Shown in pieces: positions 16,705 through 25,355 of a stretch of DNA of 64,000 nt. The notes under the pieces were generated by a model. The model ran no database searches. It had not been told where the DNA came from and worked only from the letters and a program-made list of their open reading frames with translations. Position 1 is the stretch's first letter; the number at the start of each line of letters is the position of its first letter. Both the position numbers and the translations under genes were made by a program. This DNA comes from Ardenticatenales bacterium (GTDB taxonomy: Bacteria; Chloroflexota; Anaerolineae; Promineifilales; Promineifilaceae): NCBI GenBank assembly GCA_020634515.1, contig JACKBL010000001.1, positions 682,001 to 746,000 of the forward strand. The letters are read 5' to 3'.

Positions 16705-16813
16705 GGAATTGTGCCGGCACGACACTGCCGAAAAGGGTGTCGCTCCCGGTCGGCTGAATCGGTTTTGCGGGCGTTCGTGGCTGTCCGCAATTAAGTTAGC
16801 GGAAATGTGCGGA

Positions 16814-16864
16814 CAGCGGCTATCTACAATAGCGGCTATCTACAATAGCGGCTATCTACAATAG
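16814..16864. repeat. 16-bp tandem repeat, three copies
   Basis: AGCGGCTATCTACAAT is repeated three times head to tail, preceded by a related GCGGACAGCGGCTATC. The core AGCGGCTATC recurs in the 48-bp tandem array at 21135. It lies in the convergent gap between the PPOX-fold gene and a GT39-like gene. Confidence 0.85.
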
Positions 16865-16870
16865 CTGGGC

Positions 16871-16917
16871 ATTAACCGTCCGTGAAAAGTGTGAAGTTGT
16901 TTTCGGACGGTTACTTA
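16871..16917. repeat. Family C palindrome (CCGTCCG...CGGACGG)
   Basis: TTAACCGTCCGTGAAAAG followed by GTTTTCGGACGGTTACTTA forms an inverted repeat. It overlaps the stop codon of the leftward GT39-like gene by a few bases. Related copies are at 21076-21125, 57510-57610 and 62405-62503. Confidence 0.7.
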
Positions 16918-18918
16918 GGGCAGAGGGAGTTGGATGTGGTCTGTGCCGGCATTTCCCCGCACCCTGACACCCGTTAAAGGATCATAAAGTCCAAACAGCA
17001 CTGCCGCCGCCGTCGTCCCCTCCGGCGGACGCAACACATGCCGCTGGCGAAAAACATCCCCCACCTCCAGCGTTTGCGGGTCCACCCAGAACCCGTCATC
17101 CCCGCTGAGAAAATGTCCGGCGCCATCCACCAACTGCGCGAACACCCACAACCGCGGCCCCGCGTACACGCCCGGCGGCGGCGGATTGCTGATCAGCGGC
17201 AGCGGCGGCAAATCTAAGGTACGGGCAACTCGCCAGGTGATCTCCAGCACGCCCGCCGCCGTGTCATAATTGGTGGCCAGGGCGCACAATCCATTCTCAA
17301 AGCAAGCCAGCGGCGCGGATGCCGGCAGCGGCGACGACATCACCCGCGCCAACGTAAAGCCGCCCACTTGCGCCAGCGGCGGCCCATACAGCGGCACGAA
17401 GGCGTCGGGCACTTCCGGGTAGCCGTGGAAATTGACGGCGGGATCGTCCCCCAGCGCCAGGAAAATGGCGCGCCGGGGGTCATACAGGCGTGGGCGGGCA
17501 TCGGTGCGGGCGGCGTTCGCCAGGTCCATTTGCAGCGCCAGGCGGCTCCAGGGACCGGCCAGCAGATCGGTGACGCCAAAATCGGTCAGATCGGGATGCG
17601 TGGCGGCGTAATCGGCCACGTCGCGCATATTGGCGTGGTAGAGAAAGCGGGTGTTGCCGCGGCTGGCCCAGTCCTCGAAGTAGGCGGGCAGGTCGCGCGT
17701 GCCCACGGAGAGGACGAAGGCGATGCCCAACAAGGCGGCCAGCACGCCCGCGCCGCGCCCGCGCCGTCGGGCGAGCCAATCCAGGGGCAGGGCGGCGACG
17801 AGAAAGGTGGCGGGCTGGGCGATGATGGTGTGACCAAAGCTGGCGGGGGGGATGCTGATGAAGGCGGGGGAAATGCCGGCAATCCACCACCCCAACAAAA
17901 ACACATATGGCAGCGCCCCCGCCCGCGCCCCCTTTGCCGCGAAACTCAGTCGCCCCCCCTGCCACAACGCCAACCCCACTCCCAACCAGAGCAGCGCCGC
18001 GCCCCCCGGGCCAAACACCGGGCGATGGGGAATGTTATATAACCACTCCGGGTCGCCATCCGCGTCGAACATGCGCAGCGTGGTTGCCGTCTGCCGCCAC
18101 AGCGGCGCGAAATCCCCCGCGCGCGCCGCCGCCAGTGGCGCAGCCAGCTCCGCCACCCGCCCCTGCGCCTCCGGTTGCTGACGCAGCGTGACCGCCAGGG
18201 GCAGCGCCAGCAGCAGCATCAGGCCAAAGGCAAGCGCCAGGCCGCGCCAGTGGGCGCGCAGCAGCGGATGCTGCCACAGCGCCAGGTAGCCGCAAAAGGC
18301 CAGCAAAATCAACGGCAAGCCCCGCCCGGCAAAATAGGTGTAGAAACCCAGGCCGGCAAAAAAGGCCGCGCCCGTGAACGCGCCATAACGGCTGAGCCAT
18401 CGGCGGGGCCATGATCCTGGGGCGGGAATTTGTGCCGGCATTTGCAGCCCTTGCCAGAAGAAAATGAACGCCAGCAGCGCCCACACCGTCACACTAATGT
18501 GGCGCAGGCCAATGCGGGAGTAGACCAGCGACCAGAAACTGGCGGCCAGCGCGGCAGCGGCGATCAGGCCCAGGCGGTGGCTAAAAAGGCGACGCCCCAA
18601 TTGGTAGGTGAGAGGCACGGCCAGCGTACCAAACAGCGCGGACAGCAGACGAAAGCCGAGGGCATTGGCCCCAAACAGGGCGAAAAGAAGCGCGTTCAGG
18701 GCGTGATAGAGGAATTCGTGGCCGGAGGCGTCCGGGTAGAAGAGCGCCCACTGTCCATTGAGGACTTTTTGGGAGATGACGAAGACGTTAATCAACTCAT
18801 CGTCTCGCCAGCCTGGGGGAACGGCGTCCAGCCGCCACACGCGCAGGGCGAAGGCCGCCAGCGTAATCAGCAGCAGGGGCCAGTTGGGGCGGAGTCGGCG
18901 AGAGGAATGGGGGAACAT
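16915..18918 (-). CDS. GT39/ArnT-like membrane glycosyltransferase
   Basis: The protein has 667 residues. After a short basic N-terminus it has the first-helix motif LRVWRLDAVPPGWRDDELINV, where the Asp-Asp/Glu pair in the first outer loop is the catalytic signature of PMT/ArnT-type enzymes, and then around ten to eleven membrane segments. The C-terminal 220 residues form an outer beta-rich domain. The family takes a sugar from a polyprenyl-phosphate donor and transfers it outside the membrane to lipid or protein. It is next to a homologue at 18934-20997 with a gap of 15 nt. Confidence 0.8.
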   Translation of the reverse strand: MFPHSSRRLRPNWPLLLITLAAFALRVWRLDAVPPGWRDDELINVFVISQKVLNGQWALFYPDASGHEFLYHALNALLFALFGANALGFRLLSALFGTLAVPLTYQLGRRLFSHRLGLIAAAALAASFWSLVYSRIGLRHISVTVWALLAFIFFWQGLQMPAQIPAPGSWPRRWLSRYGAFTGAAFFAGLGFYTYFAGRGLPLILLAFCGYLALWQHPLLRAHWRGLALAFGLMLLLALPLAVTLRQQPEAQGRVAELAAPLAAARAGDFAPLWRQTATTLRMFDADGDPEWLYNIPHRPVFGPGGAALLWLGVGLALWQGGRLSFAAKGARAGALPYVFLLGWWIAGISPAFISIPPASFGHTIIAQPATFLVAALPLDWLARRRGRGAGVLAALLGIAFVLSVGTRDLPAYFEDWASRGNTRFLYHANMRDVADYAATHPDLTDFGVTDLLAGPWSRLALQMDLANAARTDARPRLYDPRRAIFLALGDDPAVNFHGYPEVPDAFVPLYGPPLAQVGGFTLARVMSSPLPASAPLACFENGLCALATNYDTAAGVLEITWRVARTLDLPPLPLISNPPPPGVYAGPRLWVFAQLVDGAGHFLSGDDGFWVDPQTLEVGDVFRQRHVLRPPEGTTAAAVLFGLYDPLTGVRVRGNAGTDHIQLPLP

Positions 18919-18933
18919 GGCGGCGGCGGTGGG

Positions 18934-20997
18934 CTAGGGTGCGGTGACGACGATGGGCGTGGGCAGCCGCAGGTGGTCGGCGGGGGCGGCGTCATCGGTG
19001 AAGATGGTCAGGCGCGGCGGCTGCGCGCACGGCGGCGCGGGACAAACATACGCGCCGATGATGAGCGCGTAGGCGCCGGGAGGCAGATCGGGCGGAACGG
19101 TGAAGGTGTGCAATTGGATGAACTGATCGCCCGCGTGCCAGTAGTAGCTGGGGACATCCAGGCGGTCGGCCTGCGCCAGGGGCGGTCCGTCCAGGGTCAG
19201 ATGGGTGAAGAAAACGAGGCCATCGCGTGATTGACGCGCCTGCCACCAGGTTGCCAGTCGCGCCGTTTCGCCGGCGGCCAGGGCGGGGGTCTGCACCTCG
19301 TAGCCGAGGAGGGACGCGGCGTTATCCAGGTCGGCGCGGAATGGTTGAAACTGGTCGCCCCACTGCGCCTGCAAATCGAGCGGGACAACGGTGTAAATCG
19401 TCAGGGGGCGGTCCTCGTCGGTGGGGCGCAGCGGCAGCACGACCGGCGGCGCGACGGCGGTAAAATAGCGCGCCAGGTCGGGATGGAGCGGAGCGAAACC
19501 GGGGAAGAGGAGGGTGGCCTGCTCCGCCTGGGGCAGCAGGAGGCTGCCGGCTCCGTTGAACCAGCGCAGATCGACGGCGGGGTTGCGCAGGGTCATGAGC
19601 GCGGTGGAGGGGCTGTGGAAGCGGTCGGGGGTGGCGGTGGAGATGGCTGCCGCACCGCTGCCATGTTCGTTGAGGTAGTTTATGCCGGCAACGAGCGTAC
19701 TCTCATACTGCACGCGCACTTCGGGGTTGTTGGCCCAGGTATGGAAGTAGTCGCGCGCGGTTTGCGCGCCCACGGCGGCGAACAGGAGCAGGGCCAGGAG
19801 CGGACCGACCCGCCGCCAGACAGTCTCGCGCCTTCCCCTGGCGGATGCTGCCAGCCAATCGTAGGCGGCGATGAGGGGCAGCGCGGGGAAGAGGTAGAGG
19901 ATGGGCTGCATGGCGATGGCGCGGGTGGTGCTGGCTTCCGGTCCGGTGATGAAGGCGGGAACCATGCCGGCAACCAGCCAGGCAAGGGCGAAAATCAGCG
20001 ATTCCGCCCGATCCGCCGCGGCGGGGTTGCGTTGCGCCAGCCAGCGCCCAATCTGAATCAGTGCCAGCAGCAGGCCGAGGTAAAAGAGGATGCCCATGCC
20101 CCACCCTAGCCACGGTTTGCCGGGAATGTTGTAGCGCCAGAGGGTGTCCCCGGTGAGGGTAAAGAGGCGCAGGCTGGCGCGGAAGTTGTGCCAGAGGGGG
20201 GCGAAGTCCCCGGCGGCGGCGGCGTTCAGGGGGCCGCTTAGCTGGGTGAGGCGGGCTTCGGCGGCGGTGGTTTGCAGGTGGTAAAAGAGGGGGGAGCCGA
20301 TGATGCCGGCAAGGAGGAGGGTGATGGCTGTGCCGCGCCAGCGGTGGGGGAGGGCGTCGCGGCGCAGGAGGGCGGTGAACAGGAGGAGGCCGGGGAAGAG
20401 CGCCCAGGTGAGGCGGGCGGGGAGGTAGGTGTAGAAGGTGATGCCGAGGAAGATGCCGGCATAAATGAACCAACGTTTCTGGTGAGGTGGGCGCAGGCCG
20501 TTCCAGTAACAGGTGGCGGCGAGGAGGAAAAATGCCGGCATCGTCACCGACCGCAACGCCTGCCGCCCCGTCATCACCCCCCAGAAACTCACCGCCAACC
20601 CCGCCGCTGTCAGCAGCGCCAGCCGCCGCTCAAACGCCCGCCGCACCCAGGCATAACTGCCCGCCACCATCAGCAGGCTGTAAAAAACCGCCGTCAGCCG
20701 CCCCGCCAGGTAGGTAGGCCCCAAGAAGGCCATCAAAATGGCCGTGCTGTAGTCGAACAGCGGCTCGCGCCCGTAGCCGACCGTGAAGTAGATGGGGCGA
20801 ATGCCGTTGACCACGCCCCAGGCATCCAGGCCGTGGTCCGCCTCGTCGTGCGTGAAGCCGGGGGGGACGTGGCTGAGGGCGACCAGGCGTAGCGTCGCCG
20901 CGACCAGCAGGATGAGCAGCAACCAGCCCCCTACGCGCCATCGTGGGGGAATGTTCCTGGCGAACTTCATGGCCGGTTGGTCTTCCATTGTGGCCAC
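18934..20997 (-). CDS. GT39/ArnT-like membrane glycosyltransferase
   Basis: The protein has 687 residues and is a paralogue of the next gene in the operon. It shows LRLVALSHVPPGFTHDEADHGLDAWG, with the acidic catalytic motif HDEADH in the first extracytoplasmic loop, and then multiple hydrophobic helices. The soluble C-terminal domain from about residue 440 ends in a beta-rich part (DLPPGAYALIIGAYV). MKFARN eight codons into the frame is a possible alternative start. It presumably uses the polyprenyl-phosphate sugar made by an enzyme such as the one at 11626-12807. Confidence 0.8.
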   Translation of the reverse strand: MATMEDQPAMKFARNIPPRWRVGGWLLLILLVAATLRLVALSHVPPGFTHDEADHGLDAWGVVNGIRPIYFTVGYGREPLFDYSTAILMAFLGPTYLAGRLTAVFYSLLMVAGSYAWVRRAFERRLALLTAAGLAVSFWGVMTGRQALRSVTMPAFFLLAATCYWNGLRPPHQKRWFIYAGIFLGITFYTYLPARLTWALFPGLLLFTALLRRDALPHRWRGTAITLLLAGIIGSPLFYHLQTTAAEARLTQLSGPLNAAAAGDFAPLWHNFRASLRLFTLTGDTLWRYNIPGKPWLGWGMGILFYLGLLLALIQIGRWLAQRNPAAADRAESLIFALAWLVAGMVPAFITGPEASTTRAIAMQPILYLFPALPLIAAYDWLAASARGRRETVWRRVGPLLALLLFAAVGAQTARDYFHTWANNPEVRVQYESTLVAGINYLNEHGSGAAAISTATPDRFHSPSTALMTLRNPAVDLRWFNGAGSLLLPQAEQATLLFPGFAPLHPDLARYFTAVAPPVVLPLRPTDEDRPLTIYTVVPLDLQAQWGDQFQPFRADLDNAASLLGYEVQTPALAAGETARLATWWQARQSRDGLVFFTHLTLDGPPLAQADRLDVPSYYWHAGDQFIQLHTFTVPPDLPPGAYALIIGAYVCPAPPCAQPPRLTIFTDDAAPADHLRLPTPIVVTAP

Positions 20998-21075
20998 GCC
21001 GGGAAAGGAAGCACGTCATTGCTTGCCTTCCAGAAGTGCGACGCTCTTACAAGCGGCATTTTCGCTCCTCGAATT

Positions 21076-21125
21076 CCTTGTTAACCGTCCGCATACGAGT
21101 CACTCTTTTCGTGAACGGTTACTAA
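21076..21125. repeat. Family C palindrome copy
   Basis: TTAACCGTCCGCATACGA followed by TTTTCGTGAACGGTTACTA, a degenerate copy of the element at 16871. Confidence 0.55.
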
Positions 21126-21134
21126 TAGGCTGTT

Positions 21135-21287
21135 TGGATAGCGGCTATCCACGTTAGTCGCTATGCGTGATAGTCGGTATCATGGATAGCGGCTATCCAC
21201 GTTAGTCGCTATGCGTGATAGTCGGTATCATGGATAGCGGCTATCCACGTTAGTCGCTATGCGTGATAGTCGGTATCATGGATAGCC
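21135..21287. repeat. 48-bp tandem repeat, 3.1 copies
   Basis: Three perfect 48-bp units start at 21135, 21183 and 21231, with a partial fourth at 21279. Each unit contains the palindrome TGGATAGCGGCTATCCA and the stretch GTCGCTATGCGTGATAGTCG. There are no spacers, so it is not CRISPR. It lies in the gap of about 700 nt upstream of both the GT39-like operon and the solute-binding protein gene. Confidence 0.95.
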
Positions 21288-21300
21288 GCGAAAGAATACA

Positions 21301-21385
21301 GGATTGGTGACTACTAACGCTCTGTGGAGATTGGACCAATTTCGCCAGAGAAAATTGGTCCAATCTGGCTTAGCCGTTACCAGGA
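21301..21385. repeat. Family A palindromic element
   Basis: Arms AGATTGGACCAATTT and AAATTGGTCCAATCT are flanked by GTGACTACTAACGCTCT and CTTAGCCGTTACC. Further copies: 24665-24765, 25274-25336, 32733-32800, 34172-34264, 39085-39148, 43584-43640, 48896-48975, 60818-60868, and a half copy at 24934-24958. It looks like a MITE of about 80 bp with terminal inverted repeats close to GTAACTGCTAA. Confidence 0.85.
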
Positions 21386-21435
21386 TTGACCGATTTTGTA
21401 TTTTACCTCTGCCTGGTGATGCCGGCATTGCTTTC

Positions 21436-21533
21436 TAAGGAACGGAAATTAAATCAGAGGACGAAGTTGTTTCCTTACCGTTCCCTCAAACTGACGATGC
21501 CATTCCGTACTTGATTTCAGCGTCAATCCTAAG
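21436..21533 (+). repeat. Family B palindromic element
   Basis: A copy with GGAACGGAAATTAAATCAG, GACGAAGTTGTTTCC and the GACGATGCCATTCCG end. It is followed by about 160 nt without gene-like sequence before the solute-binding protein gene. Confidence 0.8.
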
Positions 21534-21694
21534 GATGTAACGACGAATCCTCTTGTGGGCTGAGCTTGTCGAAGCGCATGTTGCTCCCGACAGGTTCGTG
21601 CATTGATGTTCAGGGTGGGGCGGAACGCTCAAAATTTGTCATGTTCTGTGGGATAGGGTAGCATGGCGTTGGTCATTTTGACCGGATTTTACTC

Positions 21695-23608
21695 ATGATG
21701 TGTACGGATTTGGAAATGCCGGCATTCTTCCCTCCCCCTACTCCCCATCTCACCCTTCCGCCCGATGCGCCCCGCTCCACCTGGCGACGGCGACTTTCCC
21801 GCCGATTCATCGCTCGCTGCCGCCGTATTGCCCTGGCCGCGTTGGGCATCGTCCTGCTTGCCTCCTGTCGTCAGTCCAACGACAACAACATCGTGGTTAC
21901 CGAAGTGTTGCAGGTAGAAGGGGGCACGCGCGTCGTTACTCGCCTGGTCGAGCGCACCGTCGAGGTCCCCATTACGACCGTCCCCCTGCCGGTGAGCGCC
22001 GAATCAGAGCCGGTGGCCCTGGACATCAGCTTCCAGAGCGGCGAACTCCCCCGACTGGACCCACAGCGCACCATTGACGCCGAAGCGCTGGACCTGGTGG
22101 AGAACCTGTTCATTGGCCTGACGCGCCAGAATCAAGAGAATGCGCGTATTGAACCCGCGTTGGCAACCAACTGGGAGGTGAGCGCCGATGGGCGCACCTG
22201 GACCTTCCATCTGCGCGATGATCTCTACTGGGTGCGGCCCGTGACCGGGGGGCAGGTGGCGCGCGTACGCCCGGTGACGGCGGCGGATGTGGTGTATGCC
22301 TTCCGCCGCGCCTGCGACAGCCGCACAGACACGCCTTATGTTTTCATTCTGTACATCATGGAAGGCTGCGAGGCTGTCAACCGTGCCCCCAACCCGTCCG
22401 CCGTTGACTTTTCGTTGCTGGCCGTCGCCGCGCCGGACAGGCGGACGGTCGTTGTGCATCTGACGCGCCCGGCTAATCATTTTCTGGCCTTGACCAGTTT
22501 GTGGGTATTGCGCCCGCTGCCGGCGGAAATCATTGAGGAATATGGCGAGGATTGGGATTTGCCGGCAAACATCCTCACCAATGGCCCCTTTCTCATCAGC
22601 CCCACCTCCACCAAAGGGATACAGACCATCCTGCTGCGTAACCCATTCTGGCCGTTGCTTTTTCGCGGCAACGTGGACGTGGTGAACATCTACCACGTAG
22701 ACACGAAAGCGGCTTATGAATTATGGCGAGAGAAGGCGTTGGATTTGGCCCCTGTGCCGGCATCCGCGCGCGCAAACGTCATGGCGGAAATCCCCCCCCG
22801 CTTCGATGTCATCTCCGAGCAGCAGGTTTTTTACCTTGCCTATAACTTCGACAGTCCCGTCTTTGGTTTGCCGGAAATGCGACGCGCCTTTGGGGCAGCT
22901 ATTGACCGCGTCCGCCTCGTTGAGGAAGTCTACGGCGGCGAAGGCGCGCCCATGCGCCACTTCGCGCCGGAAGGCATCGTTGGTTCCCTGCGCCGCGACG
23001 AAGTAGGCACGGGCTACAATGGCGACTACGCCCGCCAGCAGTTGGCTGCCAGCCCCTTTCGCGACTGCCGCCTGATGCCGCCCATCCGCTATATGGTCAG
23101 CGCCTCCGACATTGATTTGCAGCAGGCGGAGTTGATCCGCCAGATGTGGGCGGACGAGTTGAAATGTCCCCAAGAGCTGATCCAGATTGAACAAGTGCAG
23201 TTTGGCACGCTGCTGGCGCAAACGCGCCCCGATGCCGGCACGGAACGCCCCGATGTGTGGAGCCTGGGTTGGGCATCCTACTATCCCGACGCGCAAAACT
23301 GGTTTGGCGACGTGCTGCACTGCACCGAGAGCGAGAATCGGCAGCGGCGGTCTTGCGGCGAAGTGGACGACCTGATTATGGCTGCCGAGCAGAGTGCCTC
23401 GCAAGATGATCGTTGGGGTCTCTACCGCGACATCGAGCGTGCATTATTCGCGCAGGATGGCATCGAACCGTTGACGCCGCTGTATGCACGGGCGCGACTG
23501 GTGATGCAACAATCCTGGCTGCAATATGCGCCGGCCTATTTCGGCGGCGAACAGTACGACACCTATCTCGTTGATTGGGCTAGTAAACAGTTGGAACGGA
23601 CTCAGTAA
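21695..23608 (+). CDS. ABC transporter substrate-binding lipoprotein, family 5 (peptide/oligosaccharide)
   Basis: The protein has up to 637 residues. A long basic N-terminus leads to a hydrophobic stretch and the lipobox LLASC near residue 57, so the mature protein is probably a lipoprotein. The rest is an SBP_bac_5 (DppA/OppA-like) domain: LDPQRTIDAEALDLVENLFIGL, WEVSADGRTWTFHLRDDL, ALDLAPVPAS and the C-terminal NWFGDVLHC segment. It captures peptides or related solutes for an ABC importer. No permease or ATPase genes are adjacent, so it is an orphan component. The true start may lie downstream of the listed ATG. Confidence 0.8.
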   Translation: MMCTDLEMPAFFPPPTPHLTLPPDAPRSTWRRRLSRRFIARCRRIALAALGIVLLASCRQSNDNNIVVTEVLQVEGGTRVVTRLVERTVEVPITTVPLPVSAESEPVALDISFQSGELPRLDPQRTIDAEALDLVENLFIGLTRQNQENARIEPALATNWEVSADGRTWTFHLRDDLYWVRPVTGGQVARVRPVTAADVVYAFRRACDSRTDTPYVFILYIMEGCEAVNRAPNPSAVDFSLLAVAAPDRRTVVVHLTRPANHFLALTSLWVLRPLPAEIIEEYGEDWDLPANILTNGPFLISPTSTKGIQTILLRNPFWPLLFRGNVDVVNIYHVDTKAAYELWREKALDLAPVPASARANVMAEIPPRFDVISEQQVFYLAYNFDSPVFGLPEMRRAFGAAIDRVRLVEEVYGGEGAPMRHFAPEGIVGSLRRDEVGTGYNGDYARQQLAASPFRDCRLMPPIRYMVSASDIDLQQAELIRQMWADELKCPQELIQIEQVQFGTLLAQTRPDAGTERPDVWSLGWASYYPDAQNWFGDVLHCTESENRQRRSCGEVDDLIMAAEQSASQDDRWGLYRDIERALFAQDGIEPLTPLYARARLVMQQSWLQYAPAYFGGEQYDTYLVDWASKQLERTQ

Positions 23609-23612
23609 CCGT

Positions 23613-24344
23613 ATGACGGAAATGACATTGCTGGCCGTGGAGGCGGAAGGGCTGGGGCTGTCTCTGACGGAAGCGCAGTTAACCCAGTTTGCGCTGTACC
23701 AGACGCTGCTGCTGGACTGGAACGAGCGCATCAATCTGACGGCGATCAAGACGCCCCCGGAAATTCAGATACGCCATTTTCTGGACAGCCTCACCTGCGC
23801 CCTGGTCATGGGCAACCTGGAGGAGCGGCGATTGATTGACGTGGGCACGGGGGCGGGTTTCCCTGGATTGCCGCTGAAAATCCTTTTCCCTACGATGCGG
23901 TTGACGTTGGTGGACAGCGTGGCGAAGAAGACGCGCTTTCTGGCTGCTGTCGTGGAGGCGCTGGGATTGACGGATGTGACGATTCTGGCGGAGCGGGCGG
24001 AGACGCTGGGCCAGCATTCGGCGCACCGGGAACGGTATGATTGGGCGGCGGCGCGTAGCGTGGCGGAGTTGCGCGTGCTGGCGGAATATTTGCTGCCACT
24101 GTGCCGCGTGGGGGGAGCGATGCTGGCGCAAAAGGGGGAGAGCGCGGCGGCGGAAGCGGCCAGCGCGGCGGGCGCGTTGGCGGTGTTGGGTGGTGGTGCG
24201 GTGCAGTTGACGCCGGTGCAGCTACCGCAACGGGTGTTGCCGCGGCAGTACCTGCCGCATTATCTGGTGGTGGTTCCGAAGGAGCGGCCTACGCCAGTTA
24301 TGTATCCACGTCGGGTGGGAATGCCGGCAAAAAAACCGCTCTAG
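23613..24344 (+). CDS. rsmG: 16S rRNA (guanine-527-N7) methyltransferase RsmG
   Basis: The protein has 243 residues. The start MTEMTLLAVEAEGL follows 4 nt after the stop of the upstream gene; the longer frame would overlap that gene extensively. Family motifs are clear: LLLDWNERINLTAI, RHFLDSLT, the SAM site LIDVGTGAGFPGLPLKI, VDSVAKKTRFL and AARSVAELRVLAEY. RsmG methylates G527 of 16S rRNA using SAM. The C-terminus ends in the tail MPAKKPL, encoded across a TGCCGGCA. Confidence 0.92.
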   Translation: MTEMTLLAVEAEGLGLSLTEAQLTQFALYQTLLLDWNERINLTAIKTPPEIQIRHFLDSLTCALVMGNLEERRLIDVGTGAGFPGLPLKILFPTMRLTLVDSVAKKTRFLAAVVEALGLTDVTILAERAETLGQHSAHRERYDWAAARSVAELRVLAEYLLPLCRVGGAMLAQKGESAAAEAASAAGALAVLGGGAVQLTPVQLPQRVLPRQYLPHYLVVVPKERPTPVMYPRRVGMPAKKPL

Positions 24345-25014
24345 CAGATTGTTGGAAAAGAAACCGCCGGCAGAGACGTATGGTCCAAGAGACCTTTCCA
24401 GAAGCTCAATCTCAGACCCCAGGCGTCTCATTCCACGAGAGCGTGAGCAGTTGCAATCCGGCCCGGTTTGGCGCCCTATTTTCGGGTATCAGGCAGAGAG
24501 CCTTTCACAAAATAGACCAAAGTACTAGCGGATAGAATGTCATAATGCATCGTTCGTGCTAAATTTCGTCAGCTTTATACGATGTAGCGTATTTTTGATC
24601 GCTACTTGTAGTTGGCTCAAAACGACATCATATTTTGCGCGGACAGTTACTTAGGTTAGCTGGAGAGGTAACTACTAACGCTCTCTGGAGACGGGACCAA
24701 TTTCCCGCGCTCAATTCCATTTTCAGCAGAGAAAATTGGTCCAATCTGGTTTAGCAGTCTGCTAGAGAGAAATATAAAATGTGACTATTGAGTTCACTGA
24801 AAAAACCGGGTTTTTCGATGGTCCGGCTGAAATTACCAGAGTGGTTCATGTGTAAAAACCCGGTTTTGGGCCTTTTTTCAGTAGAGTCAACTATTCACGT
24901 CTCCGAGAGATTTGTAGACATCAATAAGATTCAACCAGAGCAAATTGGTCCAATCTGGGCAGATGACCTGTATAGTCACTATAAAATTACGTTGTCAGAT
25001 TGAAGGAGCGATCA
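24345..25014. other. Repeat-rich spacer at the left edge of the AT-rich island
   Basis: No credible gene. It contains a degenerate family A element (24665-24765, arms separated by CGCGCTCAATTCCATTTTC), an inverted pair AAAAAACCGGGTTTTT/AAAAACCCGGTTTT near 24,800-24,865, and a half family A arm at 24934-24958. Just before 25015 there is AT-rich promoter-like sequence (TATAGTCACTATAAAAT) followed by AAGGAG. The drop in G+C relative to rsmG begins here. Confidence 0.5.
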
Positions 25015-25253
25015 ATGTCCGTTCCTTATCGGGGAAAATAGTAGCCAGGGGTGGAAGTAGCTATGTCCAATCATCACGATCAATGAGAATTGCTAATACC
25101 AGTCTCTCTTCAAGCGTGTTTTCCTGGCTGATGGGTTCATCTGCATCCTGGTTTCACGGGGAAGAACTCTCCGCGGCAATGATACCGTCGGCGCATCCGT
25201 ATTTAAGATGGCAAATAACGGATGCGCTGGGAGGGTTCTTACATGGCGGATAG
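25015..25253 (+). pseudogene. Possible broken small gene upstream of tldD
   Basis: The ATG at 25015 has an excellent ribosome site (GAAGGAGCGATCA) but reads only eight codons (MSVPYRGK) before two stops. A one-base shift joins an open frame that ends at 25253 with about 56-75 residues rich in Ser, Trp and Gly (SVFSWLMGSS, SWFHGEE). The arrangement fits a frameshifted small gene, possibly a second peptide substrate, or a leader peptide in front of tldD. The 10-bp inverted repeat GCGCATCCGT/ACGGATGCGC at 25191-25227 lies inside it. The assignment is weak. Confidence 0.25.
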
Positions 25254-25273
25254 TCCAAAGTTAATTTTGCATG

Positions 25274-25336
25274 AACCGTAACGACTAACGCTCTCTGGAG
25301 ACGGAGATTGGTCCAATCTGGTTTAGCCGTTACCAC
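25274..25336. repeat. Family A element, shortened
   Basis: CGACTAACGCTCTCTGGAG, then AGATTGGTCCAATCT and GGTTTAGCCGTTACC: one long arm is missing. An in-frame ATG inside this element would extend TldD with VQSGLAVTTN, which I reject as the true start. Confidence 0.75.
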
Positions 25337-25355
25337 GAACCCTAAGGAAAATCTT

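Noticed and set aside
21135..21287. Possible CRISPR array
   Set aside because: The 48-bp units are directly adjacent with no spacers, and no cas genes are near.
24788..25003. 71-codon + frame upstream of the RiPP cluster
   Set aside because: It is made largely from CCGGGTTT and AGATTGG repeat sequence and no ribosome site precedes it.
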